A stretch of 64,000 nt of DNA from positions 2,666,001 through 2,730,000 of the forward strand of contig NZ_JAPCIA010000001.1 in NCBI RefSeq assembly GCF_026107375.2, read 5' to 3'. The notes beneath the pieces are model-generated. The model worked only from the letters and a program-made list of their open reading frames with translations, was not told the DNA's origin and did no database searches. This stretch comes from Sphingomonas sp. BT-65 (lineage in GTDB: Bacteria > Pseudomonadota > Alphaproteobacteria > Sphingomonadales > Sphingomonadaceae). Shown here piece after piece: positions 1-7,309 of this stretch (position 1 is the stretch's first letter; every line of letters begins with the position of its first letter). A program made the position numbers and the translations under genes.

Positions 1-565
1 AGTGATAGCTATCGATCAGCACGCGCCCGTCGGGCATGCGATGCTCGGCAAGATGCGCGAAGCGGCATTTGGGCAGCTTGCCGCCCAATATCTTGACCGC
101 GCTCTGGTGCGCGATCTGGCCCAGCGCCATGAAGATGCGCGCGGGAATCACATTGGCCTGCGTGTCGGCGAAGGGGCGGCAGTTGCGCGCCTCCTCCGGG
201 GTCGGCTTGTTCTCGGGCGGCAGGCATTTGACCGAGTTGATGATGATCGCGCCCTTGAGCTTGAGGCCATCGTCGGGCCGCGCCTCGTACATCCCCTCGG
301 TCAGGCCGAACTTGGCGAGCGTCGCGAACAGGAGGTCCCCGGCATAGTCGCCGGTGAACGGCCGCCCGGTGCGGTTGGCGCCGTGCTTGCCCGGCGCAAG
401 GCCGATGATGCCGAGCCAGGCCTCGGGGTCGCCGAACGCGGGCACTGGCGCATTCCACCAGCCGGGATGCTCGGCGCGCAGCTCGTGCCGCAGCGCCACC
501 AGCCGCGGGCAGCGCGGGCAGTCGTGCGGCGGCTCGGTATCGGGCAACGGGCTTGGCGGGACCAT
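1..565 (-). CDS. Uracil-DNA glycosylase, family 5 type (partial, C-terminus off the window)
   Basis: Removes uracil or deaminated bases from DNA as the first step of base-excision repair. The ATG at 563-565 opens a frame that runs off the left edge after 188 codons. Residues 55-73 read GLAPGKHGANRTGRPFTGD, the family-5 (UDGb) motif A. Four cysteines (C16, C19, C114, C130) fit the 4Fe-4S cluster of family 4/5 enzymes. The visible sequence ends in SYH, where the second motif of the family would fall, so only a short tail is missing. It is divergent from folK, and the two 5' ends lie within about 25 bp. Family 4 is the alternative, but the GANRTGR stretch favours family 5. Confidence 0.88.
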   Translation of the reverse strand, partial: MVPPSPLPDTEPPHDCPRCPRLVALRHELRAEHPGWWNAPVPAFGDPEAWLGIIGLAPGKHGANRTGRPFTGDYAGDLLFATLAKFGLTEGMYEARPDDGLKLKGAIIINSVKCLPPENKPTPEEARNCRPFADTQANVIPARIFMALGQIAHQSAVKILGGKLPKCRFAHLAEHRMPDGRVLIDSYH

Positions 566-588
566 GCGGGAGCGATAGGCCGTGCGGC

Positions 589-1062
589 GTGACAAGCTCA
601 ACCCCGGCGCAGCTCTATGTCGTCGCCCTCGGCTCGAACCGCCGCGGCCGCCACGGTGCGCCCGAGGCCGAGCTGCGCGCGGCGCTCGCCGCGATCGGCG
701 GGGTGGTGAAAGCTTCGCCGATCATCGCCACCGCCCCGCTTGGTCCCGCGCGCCGCCGCTTCGCCAATGCCGCGGCGCTGGTCGAGAGCGCGGAGAGCCC
801 GCCGGCGCTGCTTGCTCGCCTCAAACGAATCGAGCGTGATTTCGGCCGTCGGCGCGGCCGCCGGTGGGACATGCGGGTGATCGATCTCGACATCATCCTG
901 TGGTCGGGCGGTGCATGGGCGAGTCCGGGGCTGGTGATCCCGCACCCGCAATTCCGCCGTCGCGGGTTCGTGCTCCAGCCGCTGAACGCGATCGTACCGG
1001 ACTGGCGCGACCCGCTCAGCGGGCGCACGGTGCGCCAGCTCGCCGCGCGAGGGGCCATATAA
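589..1062 (+). CDS. folK: 2-amino-4-hydroxy-6-hydroxymethyldihydropteridine pyrophosphokinase (HPPK)
   Basis: Transfers pyrophosphate from ATP to hydroxymethyldihydropterin in folate synthesis; FolP, encoded at 10.4-11.5 kb, uses its product. The protein is 157 aa from the GTG at 589. It starts with the family signature ALGSNRRG and holds the HPPK motif RRWDMRVIDLDIIL with its metal-binding DLD. A TTG at 553 would extend it by 12 residues, but that would overlap the divergent glycosylase start, and the extra residues (AGPCGSDRPCG) look non-coding. No folB lies next to it. The stop is followed closely by an AAGGAG site for the next gene. Confidence 0.92.
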   Translation: MTSSTPAQLYVVALGSNRRGRHGAPEAELRAALAAIGGVVKASPIIATAPLGPARRRFANAAALVESAESPPALLARLKRIERDFGRRRGRRWDMRVIDLDIILWSGGAWASPGLVIPHPQFRRRGFVLQPLNAIVPDWRDPLSGRTVRQLAARGAI

Positions 1063-1072
1063 GGAGAGTCCA

Positions 1073-1687
1073 ATGCCACTGATCCTGTTGCCTCTCGCGT
1101 TGGTCACGTTGCAGACCGCCGAGACACCTCCGCCGCCGCAGGCCAGCGCCGGCATCTATCGTCTGCCCTATGCCGACGGCACGCAGCTTCGCGTGTTCGA
1201 CGATACCCGCACGCACCGGCCGCGCGCGCGCATCGACCTCGTCGCCATGGGCCCGCGCAAACCCTACCGCATTGTCGCCGCGGCGGCGGGGACTGTGATG
1301 GCGATCCAGGACAGTTACGGCGAGCGCCAGAGCGGCCGCGCGGCGAGCGAATGCCGCAACAATTTCGTGTGGATCGCGCACCCCAATGGCGAGTGGACCG
1401 GCTATTCGCACATGGCCAAGGGCTCGGTGACCGGCCTCGCGAAGCTCAAGGTTGGTCAGAAGGTCCGCGCCGGGCAGCTCCTCGGGATTGAGGGCGATGT
1501 CGGCTGCGCGATGCTCGAGCATCTCCATTTCGAGGTCGCTGTGCCCGATCCGGCAAGGCCCGTCGATGCCGGCGGATTCCTCACCGGCAATGACGGGAGC
1601 AAGCGCAATCGTGAGCCGCGCTTCTGCGGCATTTCCGGAACGATCAACAAGGAGGAGGTCCATACCGCCAAACGCTGCGCCGGTTGA
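1073..1687 (+). CDS. M23/LytM-type peptidase-like protein, secreted
   Basis: A 204-aa protein with a hydrophobic N-terminal signal (MPLILLPLALVTLQ) followed by a LytM/M23-like domain. It starts 8 nt after an AAGGAG ribosome site. The second zinc motif HLHFE and a GYSHM stretch are present. The usual first motif HxxxD is replaced by THRPRARID, so the His-Asp spacing differs from classical M23 enzymes. Two cysteines in the C-terminal half may form a disulfide. Expected role: periplasmic peptidoglycan processing or a non-catalytic LytM regulator. It probably shares a transcript with folK (10-nt gap). Confidence 0.75.
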   Translation: MPLILLPLALVTLQTAETPPPPQASAGIYRLPYADGTQLRVFDDTRTHRPRARIDLVAMGPRKPYRIVAAAAGTVMAIQDSYGERQSGRAASECRNNFVWIAHPNGEWTGYSHMAKGSVTGLAKLKVGQKVRAGQLLGIEGDVGCAMLEHLHFEVAVPDPARPVDAGGFLTGNDGSKRNREPRFCGISGTINKEEVHTAKRCAG

Positions 1688-1746
1688 CCGCAAGGGATCG
1701 CGCCCCTAGGTGCAGCGGCCTGACCCGCCCCGAACAAGGGCGGTAC

Positions 1747-1822
1747 GGGCCCTTAGCTCAGTCGGTAGAGCAACTGACTTTTAATCAGTAGGTCGATGGT
1801 TCGAATCCATCAGGGCTCACCA
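1747..1822 (+). tRNA. tRNA-Lys (anticodon TTT)
   Basis: A 76-nt cloverleaf including an encoded CCA at 1820-1822. The acceptor strands GGGCCCT (1747-1753) and AGGGCTC (1812-1818) pair with one G-U. The anticodon stem is ACTGA/TCAGT (1773-1777, 1785-1789) with loop CTTTTAA, so the anticodon is TTT at 1780-1782 (Lys, codons AAA/AAG). The T arm is GATGG-TTCGAAT-CCATC. No integrase or attachment-site duplication is seen beside it. Confidence 0.97.
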
Positions 1823-1827
1823 CTCCT

Positions 1828-2751
1828 TCAGGCCGGAACCAGCCCTGCCCGCGCCGCCGCGGCGAAATAGCCGCGCATTCCCGCCGCCGCCCGCTCGGTC
1901 AGCGTGATGTGCGCGCGGCGCTTGTCGGTCGGGTCGGGATCGCGGCCGAACAGCTCGGCGTCATGCATCGTCCCGATCCAGCGCAGCGCGGTGGTCGGCG
2001 GTACGGCGGCGGCGATGCACAGGCTGGAGACCGACACGCGCCGCCCCTCGAGCCGCGCAGCATAGAGGTCGAGCAGCATGTCCCAGGCCGGATCGGCGAA
2101 CAGCTCGGCCGCGAAGAACTGGTCGCGCAGCCGCCGCGCGCGGATCGTGGCACGTACGGCGCGCGGATCGGCATCGGGCTCCTCCGCCGGCTCGCTGCGA
2201 TAGCCGGGGGTACGGTCACGCACGGCGGGCTGCTCGGCGGTGAGCTGGCTCAGCACTTCGGCGAGCCGGGCAACCTCCTCGTTGAGCAGGCGCAGCCGCT
2301 CGGCCTCGCGCTCGCGGGTCGCGTCGTGCAGGCGCATGCTCGGCGGCAACAGCGCGTGCGCCACCGCTGCCGCCTGCTCTCCAGGGCTCGCGCCGCAGAG
2401 CAGCACGGCACCAGTGCCCAGCATCGGACCGGCGATCGCATCGATCGCCTCCGGGTCGAGCAGCACGACGGCCCGGCAATCGCGCTCCACGATCGGCCCG
2501 GCGAGCGATTCCGCCAGCTCCGCTGCCGCCTCCGGCGAAAGTCCGCCGGCATCGACGAGCAGCAGGTCGAGGCTGGCCTGGGCCGCGATCCGCGCCCCCG
2601 CATGGTCCGGGGTGACCAGCCCGAGCGCGCGGGCGCCCGTGGCTTCGATCAGCCGTTCGAGCGATGTGAGGCGCTCGGACGTACCCACGGCCAGCGCCCC
2701 GGGGGGACCGGCCAGGTCATTCAGGGAAGAGCGGGTGAGCGTCTCAAGCAT
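1828..2751 (-). CDS. Winged-helix (MarR-like) regulator with receiver-like N-terminus
   Basis: A 307-aa protein whose C-terminal ~110 residues look like a winged-helix DNA-binding domain. They include the helix pair VSSLCIAAAVPPTTALRWI and a wing-like DPTDKRRAHITLT stretch typical of MarR relatives. Residues 1-140 alternate strands and helices (LGLVTPDHAG, LLLVDAGGLS, AVVLLDPEA) like a degenerate receiver or Rossmann fold without a clear phosphorylation site. A charged coiled region with TREREAERLRLL links the halves. Its ligand and targets are unknown. It is a single gene, convergent with tRNA-Lys. Confidence 0.6.
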   Translation of the reverse strand: MLETLTRSSLNDLAGPPGALAVGTSERLTSLERLIEATGARALGLVTPDHAGARIAAQASLDLLLVDAGGLSPEAAAELAESLAGPIVERDCRAVVLLDPEAIDAIAGPMLGTGAVLLCGASPGEQAAAVAHALLPPSMRLHDATREREAERLRLLNEEVARLAEVLSQLTAEQPAVRDRTPGYRSEPAEEPDADPRAVRATIRARRLRDQFFAAELFADPAWDMLLDLYAARLEGRRVSVSSLCIAAAVPPTTALRWIGTMHDAELFGRDPDPTDKRRAHITLTERAAAGMRGYFAAAARAGLVPA

Positions 2752-2884
2752 CCGAAACCTCCGCTTTGCAGTGCATTGCGGATGTTTCCCCGGTTTGTGC
2801 CAAGGACGTAAGCAAAAGTGCCTCCGTTCTCAATCCGTTTCGGAGGAGTTATCTCCGGAACGGATCAAGAACGCAAGCGGTATC

Positions 2885-3781
2885 TCAGCCGAACACTTCT
2901 TCGGCGTCGTCGAACTCGTCCTCGACGAGCAGGCGCGCCGCGGCCGCGGCGCTGCCGCCGCTCAGCGCGACCCACACCGCCGCGACCACGGCGCCGCCGA
3001 CCGACTGCAGGATCATCATGACGCTGAAGCTGCCCAGCCGCTCGGCCTGGCGCTCGGCGGCGAGCATGGTCGCGTCGGGATTGCCTGCGGCGGCCAGGAT
3101 GTCGGCGAAATAGCTCCCCATCGAGAAGATGCCGACGATCATGCTCAGGATGAAGCCGATCACCACCACCACCAGCGCGGCGCCGAACAGCGTCCAGAAA
3201 TGGCCGCGGCTCAGCCGCCATGCCTCGCCGATCACGAACTCGCCGCGATGCAGGGTGAGCGGGAAGGCGAGCGAGAAACGGATGATGAAATAAATGGCCA
3301 GCCCGAACACCACGAGGCCGATCAGGAGCGAGACGAGGAAGGTGAGCGCCGGCGATTCGCTGCCCATCGCGACCCCGGCGCCGAACAGGCCCAGCACCAG
3401 GCTGGCGAGGAAGAACAGGATCACGCTGCCGATGAAGAACAGAATCGTGAGGACGATCATGCGCAGTTCGTCCATCCCGACGCGCAGGAAGGCGAGGCCG
3501 CCCGCGTCGGGGCGCAGCACCGAGCGCATCGCCGCGGTGTAGAGCACCACGCCGACCAGCGCGAGCACCAGGTTGAGCAACCACACCGGCCCCATCGCCG
3601 CCATCACGGCGTTCGGATCCGCAGCCGTCGCCGGGTCCATCGCCGCCGTCATCATCGGCGCCATCGTCAGCAGCATCGCGATATTGCCGGCAAGGTAGAT
3701 GCCCGCCCAGATCGCCACGGCGGTGAAATGCTCGCGGAACACGCCGAATGCGCCTTCCAGAATCCGTCCGACACTGATCAT
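2885..3781 (-). CDS. Multi-pass inner-membrane protein of unknown function
   Basis: A 298-aa hydrophobic protein with about six predicted membrane segments, including AVAIWAGIYLAGNIAMLLTM, LLNLVLALVGVVLYTAA, MIVLTILFFIGSVILFFLAS and FGAALVVVVIGFILSMIVGI. A conserved-looking FSLAFPLTLHRG loop precedes the last segments. The overall pattern resembles the membrane domain associated with glycerophosphodiester phosphodiesterases. No catalytic motif is visible. It lies just downstream of pntB on the same strand (37-nt gap) and may be co-transcribed with the pnt genes. The acidic C-terminal tail (EDEFDDAEEVFG) is probably cytoplasmic. Confidence 0.6.
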   Translation of the reverse strand: MISVGRILEGAFGVFREHFTAVAIWAGIYLAGNIAMLLTMAPMMTAAMDPATAADPNAVMAAMGPVWLLNLVLALVGVVLYTAAMRSVLRPDAGGLAFLRVGMDELRMIVLTILFFIGSVILFFLASLVLGLFGAGVAMGSESPALTFLVSLLIGLVVFGLAIYFIIRFSLAFPLTLHRGEFVIGEAWRLSRGHFWTLFGAALVVVVIGFILSMIVGIFSMGSYFADILAAAGNPDATMLAAERQAERLGSFSVMMILQSVGGAVVAAVWVALSGGSAAAAARLLVEDEFDDAEEVFG

Positions 3782-3818
3782 CGTCCAGCCCCCTATTTGG
3801 CTGGCCAGTCCCGCCGAA

Positions 3819-5231
3819 TCAGTCGAGCGACTTGACGATTTCCTCGACCATCTTCTTGGCGTCGGCCAGCAGCATCATCGTGTTGTCCTGATAGAAGACG
3901 TCGTTGTCCACCCCTGCGTAACCGACGCCGCCCATCGAGCGCTTGATGAACAGCACGGTCTTGGCCTTATTCACGTCGAACACGGGCATGCCGTAGATCG
4001 GCGAGGACTTGTCGGTCTTGGCCGCCGGGTTCACCACGTCGTTGGCGCCGATGATGAAGGCGACGTCAGTCTGGCTGAACTCGCTATTGATGTCCTCGAG
4101 CTCGAACACCTCATCATAGGGGACGTTGGCCTCGGCGAGCAGCACGTTCATGTGCCCCGGCATGCGGCCCGCGACCGGATGGATCGCATATTTGACGCGC
4201 ACGCCATGTTCCTTGAGCTTGTCGGCCATCTCGCGCAGCACGTGCTGCGCCTGCGCCACCGCCATGCCGTAGCCGGGAACGATGATGACCTGTTCGGCCT
4301 GCTGCATCAGGAACGCCGCGTCCTCGGCCGAGCCCCGCTTCCACGGCCGGTCGGTCACAGCCGCCGCCGCGCCGCTGCCGCTGTCGCCGCCGAAGCCGCC
4401 CGCGATCACGCTGATGAAGCTGCGATTCATCGCGCGGCACATGATGTACGAAAGGATCGCACCCGAGCTGCCGACCAGCGCGCCGGTGATGATCATCGCG
4501 GTGTTGCCGAGCGTGAAGCCCATCGCCGCCGCCGCCCAGCCCGAATAGCTGTTGAGCATCGACACTACGACCGGCATGTCCGCGCCGCCGATCGGGATGA
4601 TCAGCAGGAAGCCGATCAGGAACGAAAGGCCGGTGACGGTCCAGAACACCCAAGGCGATTGGTCGGTCACCAAATAGCCGATCAGGCCGAGGATCGCGGC
4701 CAACGTGCCGAGGTTGATGAGATGCCGGCCGGGCAGCATGATCGGCTTGCCCGACATGTTGCCGTTGAGCTTGGCGAAGGCGATGACCGAGCCGGAGAAG
4801 GTGATCGCGCCGATCGCGACGCCCAGCCCCATCTCAATCAGGCTGACCGCGAAGATCTGCCCCGACGAGTCGGCGATGTGGAACGCCTCCGGGTTGAGGA
4901 AGGCGGCCGCCGCCACCAGCACTGCGGCGAGGCCGACAAGGCTGTGGAACGCCGCGACGAGCTGCGGCATTGCGGTCATCGCAATCTTGCGCGCGATGAC
5001 GAAGCCGATGATCCCGCCGATTGCGATGGCGGCGCCGATCTCGGGCAGCGACGCGACCTCATGCGTGACCAGCGTCGTCACCACCGCGATCGCCATGCCG
5101 AACATGCCGAAACGGTTGCCGCGGCGGCTGGTCGCGGGCGAGGACAGGCCGCGCAGCGCGATGATGAAGCACACGCCCGCAATCAGATAGGCGAGCGCAA
5201 CCCAGGGGTTCAGCGGAGCAAGCTCGTGCAT
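3819..5231 (-). CDS. pntB: NAD(P) transhydrogenase, beta subunit
   Basis: This 470-aa subunit carries the NADP(H)-binding domain III and about nine membrane helices of the proton-translocating transhydrogenase, which uses proton-motive force to reduce NADP+ with NADH. N-terminal helices (PWVALAYLIAGVCFIIALRGL) lead into the membrane domain. The C-terminal third holds VIIVPGYGMAVAQAQH, the GYG nucleotide-binding loop, and IGANDVVNPAAK. The length matches family norms. It starts 4 nt after pntA2 ends. It is the last core gene of the pnt operon, and the GC-rich codon use matches its neighbours. Confidence 0.96.
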   Translation of the reverse strand: MHELAPLNPWVALAYLIAGVCFIIALRGLSSPATSRRGNRFGMFGMAIAVVTTLVTHEVASLPEIGAAIAIGGIIGFVIARKIAMTAMPQLVAAFHSLVGLAAVLVAAAAFLNPEAFHIADSSGQIFAVSLIEMGLGVAIGAITFSGSVIAFAKLNGNMSGKPIMLPGRHLINLGTLAAILGLIGYLVTDQSPWVFWTVTGLSFLIGFLLIIPIGGADMPVVVSMLNSYSGWAAAAMGFTLGNTAMIITGALVGSSGAILSYIMCRAMNRSFISVIAGGFGGDSGSGAAAAVTDRPWKRGSAEDAAFLMQQAEQVIIVPGYGMAVAQAQHVLREMADKLKEHGVRVKYAIHPVAGRMPGHMNVLLAEANVPYDEVFELEDINSEFSQTDVAFIIGANDVVNPAAKTDKSSPIYGMPVFDVNKAKTVLFIKRSMGGVGYAGVDNDVFYQDNTMMLLADAKKMVEEIVKSLD

Positions 5232-5235
5232 CGGC

Positions 5236-5514
5236 TCAACCCTTCTTCTTGTACATGGCGAGCATGCGCTCGGTCACGGCGAACCCGCCGAAGATGTTCA
5301 CGCTGGCGAGTGCGACCGCGATCAGGCCGAGCCATTTGGCGATCGGGCTGCCCGCCGCGGCCGCCGCGATCAGCGCGCCGACGATGATCACCGAGGAAAT
5401 GGCATTGGTGACGGCCATCAGCGGCGTGTGCAGCGCCGGGGTGACCGACCACACGACATAATAGCCGACGAAGCACGCCAGCACGAAGATCGACAGGATC
5501 GAGATGAAGTCCAT
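5236..5514 (-). CDS. pntA2: NAD(P) transhydrogenase, alpha subunit part 2 (membrane domain)
   Basis: A 92-aa membrane subunit with three hydrophobic segments (ISILSIFVLACFVGYYVVW, AISSVIIVGALIAAAAAG, LGLIAVALASVNIFGGFAV). It ends MLAMYKKKG, as in the C-terminal part of one-piece PntA proteins. The split alpha arrangement (alpha1 and alpha2 as separate genes) is common in alphaproteobacteria. It lies 4 nt upstream of pntB, consistent with translational coupling. A small PH-domain gene separates it from alpha1, an unusual interruption. Confidence 0.93.
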   Translation of the reverse strand: MDFISILSIFVLACFVGYYVVWSVTPALHTPLMAVTNAISSVIIVGALIAAAAAGSPIAKWLGLIAVALASVNIFGGFAVTERMLAMYKKKG

Positions 5515-5544
5515 GTCAGCGCTCCCCTTTTCCGGCGCGTCGTG

Positions 5545-5904
5545 TCACCGCGCCAGCCGCTCGGTCAGCAAAGTGACGAGTCCGGGCACATCGGCGCCGC
5601 GGCTCAGTTGAAGCTCGATCGGCGGCGACCCCGAGATCGTCAGGGTGAGCTCGGAATCGAGGTCGAAATGCCCCGCGCTTTCGATCGTGAACGTGGTGAT
5701 CGCGCGATAGGGAATGGTGAGATAGCGCTTCTTGGTGCCGGTCAGGCCCTGAACGTCGATCATCAGGATGCGTTTGTCGGTGAACAGGATCGTGTCGCGG
5801 ATCAGCCGGAACGCGAAGCGCACCTGCTCGCCCTGCGCCAGCGCATGCGCGAAGTCGCTCGCGGCGTCGGCGGGGTCATGCACGGTGGCGTTGACGAACC
5901 CCAT
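5545..5904 (-). CDS. Bacterial PH-domain protein inside the pnt operon
   Basis: A 119-aa soluble protein matching the bacterial pleckstrin-homology (bPH) pattern: VRFAFRLIRDTILFTDKRIL followed by MIDVQGLTGTKKRYLTIPY and alternating beta strands ending in a C-terminal helix (VPGLVTLLTERLAR). The RDxxxFTDKRIL motif is typical of this family, whose molecular role is poorly known. It sits 3 nt after pntA alpha1 and 30 nt before alpha2, so it is almost certainly co-transcribed with the transhydrogenase. No signal peptide is seen. Confidence 0.75.
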   Translation of the reverse strand: MGFVNATVHDPADAASDFAHALAQGEQVRFAFRLIRDTILFTDKRILMIDVQGLTGTKKRYLTIPYRAITTFTIESAGHFDLDSELTLTISGSPPIELQLSRGADVPGLVTLLTERLAR

Positions 5905-5907
5905 GCC

Positions 5908-7032
5908 TCAGCCCTCCAGCAGCCGCGGATTGACCACCTTGCCCTCGCGGGTCAGCCGGATCGCATCGCCGATCTCCTCGTCGAGCACCGGCTTGCCGGC
6001 TTCCTTGTCCCAGAAGGCGGAGAGGAAATTGTAGAGGTTGCGCGCGAACAGCGCCGAGGCGTCCGACGCGAGGCGCGAGGGCACATTCTTGTGCCCGACG
6101 ATCTTCACGCCGTGCTTCTCGACCACTTCGCCCGCGACCGCGCCCTCGACATTGCCGCCGCTCTCGACCGCGAGGTCGACGATGACCGAGCCCGGCCGCA
6201 TGGACGCGATCTGCGCGTCGCTGATCAGGCGCGGTGCAGGGCGCCCCGGGATCAGCGCGGTGGTGATGACGATGTCCTGCTTGGCGATGTGCGACGAGAC
6301 GAGCTCGACCTGCGCCGCCTTGTACTCGTCGCTCATCTCGGTCGCGTAGCCGCCCGAGCCCTCGCCCTCGATCCCCGCGACCTTCTCGACGAAGATCGGC
6401 TTGGCGCCGAGCGAGAGGATCTGCTCCTTCGTGGCCGAGCGCACGTCGGTCGCCGAGACCTGCGCGCCGAGGCGCCGCGCGGTGGCGATCGCCTGAAGCC
6501 CGGCGACGCCGACGCCCATCACGAATACTTTGGCGGCCGAGACGGTGCCCGCCGCGGTCATCATCATCGGGAAGGCGCGGCCATATTCGCCCGCCGCGTC
6601 GAGCACTGCCTTGTAGCCAGACAGGTTTGACTGCGAGGAGAGGATGTCCATCGACTGCGCGCGGGTGATGCGCGGCATGAACTCCATCGCCAGCGCTTCG
6701 ATCCCGAGCGCGGCATAGGCATCGACTCGCGCCCGCTCCCCGAACGGGTTGAGGCCCGCGGCGAGCCAAGCACCGGGCTTGATCCCCTTGAGGCTCGCCG
6801 GATCCGGCCCAGCCACGCCGAGCACGATGTCGGCGTCCGCCAGCACCTCGGCGCGCGAGCCGACCGTCGCGCCAACGGTGGAAAAGGCGCTGTCGTCCAA
6901 GGAAGCGGTGTCACCCGCCCCGCTCTCGACCGCCACTTCGGCGCCGAGCGAGACGAACTTCTTGACCGTTTCCGGCGTCGCGGAGACGCGCCGCTCGCCG
7001 GCGGCGGTCTCCTTGAGGACCGCGATCTTCAC
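5908..7032 (-). CDS. pntA: NAD(P) transhydrogenase, alpha subunit part 1 (NAD-binding domain I)
   Basis: A 374-aa soluble subunit that binds NAD(H). It starts MKIAVLKETAAGERRVSATP, the alanine dehydrogenase/PntA N-terminal signature, where RRV contacts substrate or nucleotide. The Rossmann stretch VFVMGVGVAGLQAIATARRLGA follows mid-protein, then the RPAPRLI and DLAVESGGNVE motifs of the family. It ends before the membrane helices, which pntA2 encodes. It begins 1 nt after an aa3-oxidase subunit IV-like gene. Confidence 0.95.
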   Translation of the reverse strand: MKIAVLKETAAGERRVSATPETVKKFVSLGAEVAVESGAGDTASLDDSAFSTVGATVGSRAEVLADADIVLGVAGPDPASLKGIKPGAWLAAGLNPFGERARVDAYAALGIEALAMEFMPRITRAQSMDILSSQSNLSGYKAVLDAAGEYGRAFPMMMTAAGTVSAAKVFVMGVGVAGLQAIATARRLGAQVSATDVRSATKEQILSLGAKPIFVEKVAGIEGEGSGGYATEMSDEYKAAQVELVSSHIAKQDIVITTALIPGRPAPRLISDAQIASMRPGSVIVDLAVESGGNVEGAVAGEVVEKHGVKIVGHKNVPSRLASDASALFARNLYNFLSAFWDKEAGKPVLDEEIGDAIRLTREGKVVNPRLLEG

Positions 7033-7033
7033 C

Positions 7034-7159
7034 TCAGGATGCGATCAGGAAGATCACGATTACGGCGATAATGACGGTGACCAGCGTGCCGATCTTCATC
7101 ATCCGCATGAAGCCGCCATAGGTGTTTTCATGTGCCTTCATGTCGCCGGACTGGGCCAT
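7034..7159 (-). CDS. aa3-type cytochrome c oxidase subunit IV-like small membrane protein
   Basis: A 41-aa peptide with a short cytoplasmic N-terminus (MAQSGDMKAHENTYGGFMRM) and one membrane helix (IGTLVTVIIAVIVIFLIAS). The length, the HENTYGGF stretch before the helix and the single helix match the small bacterial aa3 oxidase subunit IV family. The ATG at 7157-7159 was preferred over an upstream start at 7222 because the added 21 residues look non-coding and the shorter form matches family size. It directly precedes pntA rather than oxidase genes, and may use the same promoter. Confidence 0.75.
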   Translation of the reverse strand: MAQSGDMKAHENTYGGFMRMMKIGTLVTVIIAVIVIFLIAS

Positions 7160-7309
7160 GCGTAGCTTCCCCTCTAACGCGTTGTTGGCCGCCTCATTAG
7201 ACGCGACGCCCCCGCCTCTCAAGCCCCGCAGCCTTTCGAACGCTTAAGCCGGTCTTTACCGACTGGCGCTATCGCAGGTGACCGATTTAGGGACACTGGG
7301 GACAAAAGG

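Noticed and set aside
1747..1822. tRNA-Lys as an island attachment site
   Set aside because: No integrase gene or duplicated tRNA 3' end occurs nearby.
3699..5387. A 562-residue plus-strand frame across pntB
   Set aside because: Composition is His/Arg/Asp-rich and antisense to pntB, which has full family motifs.
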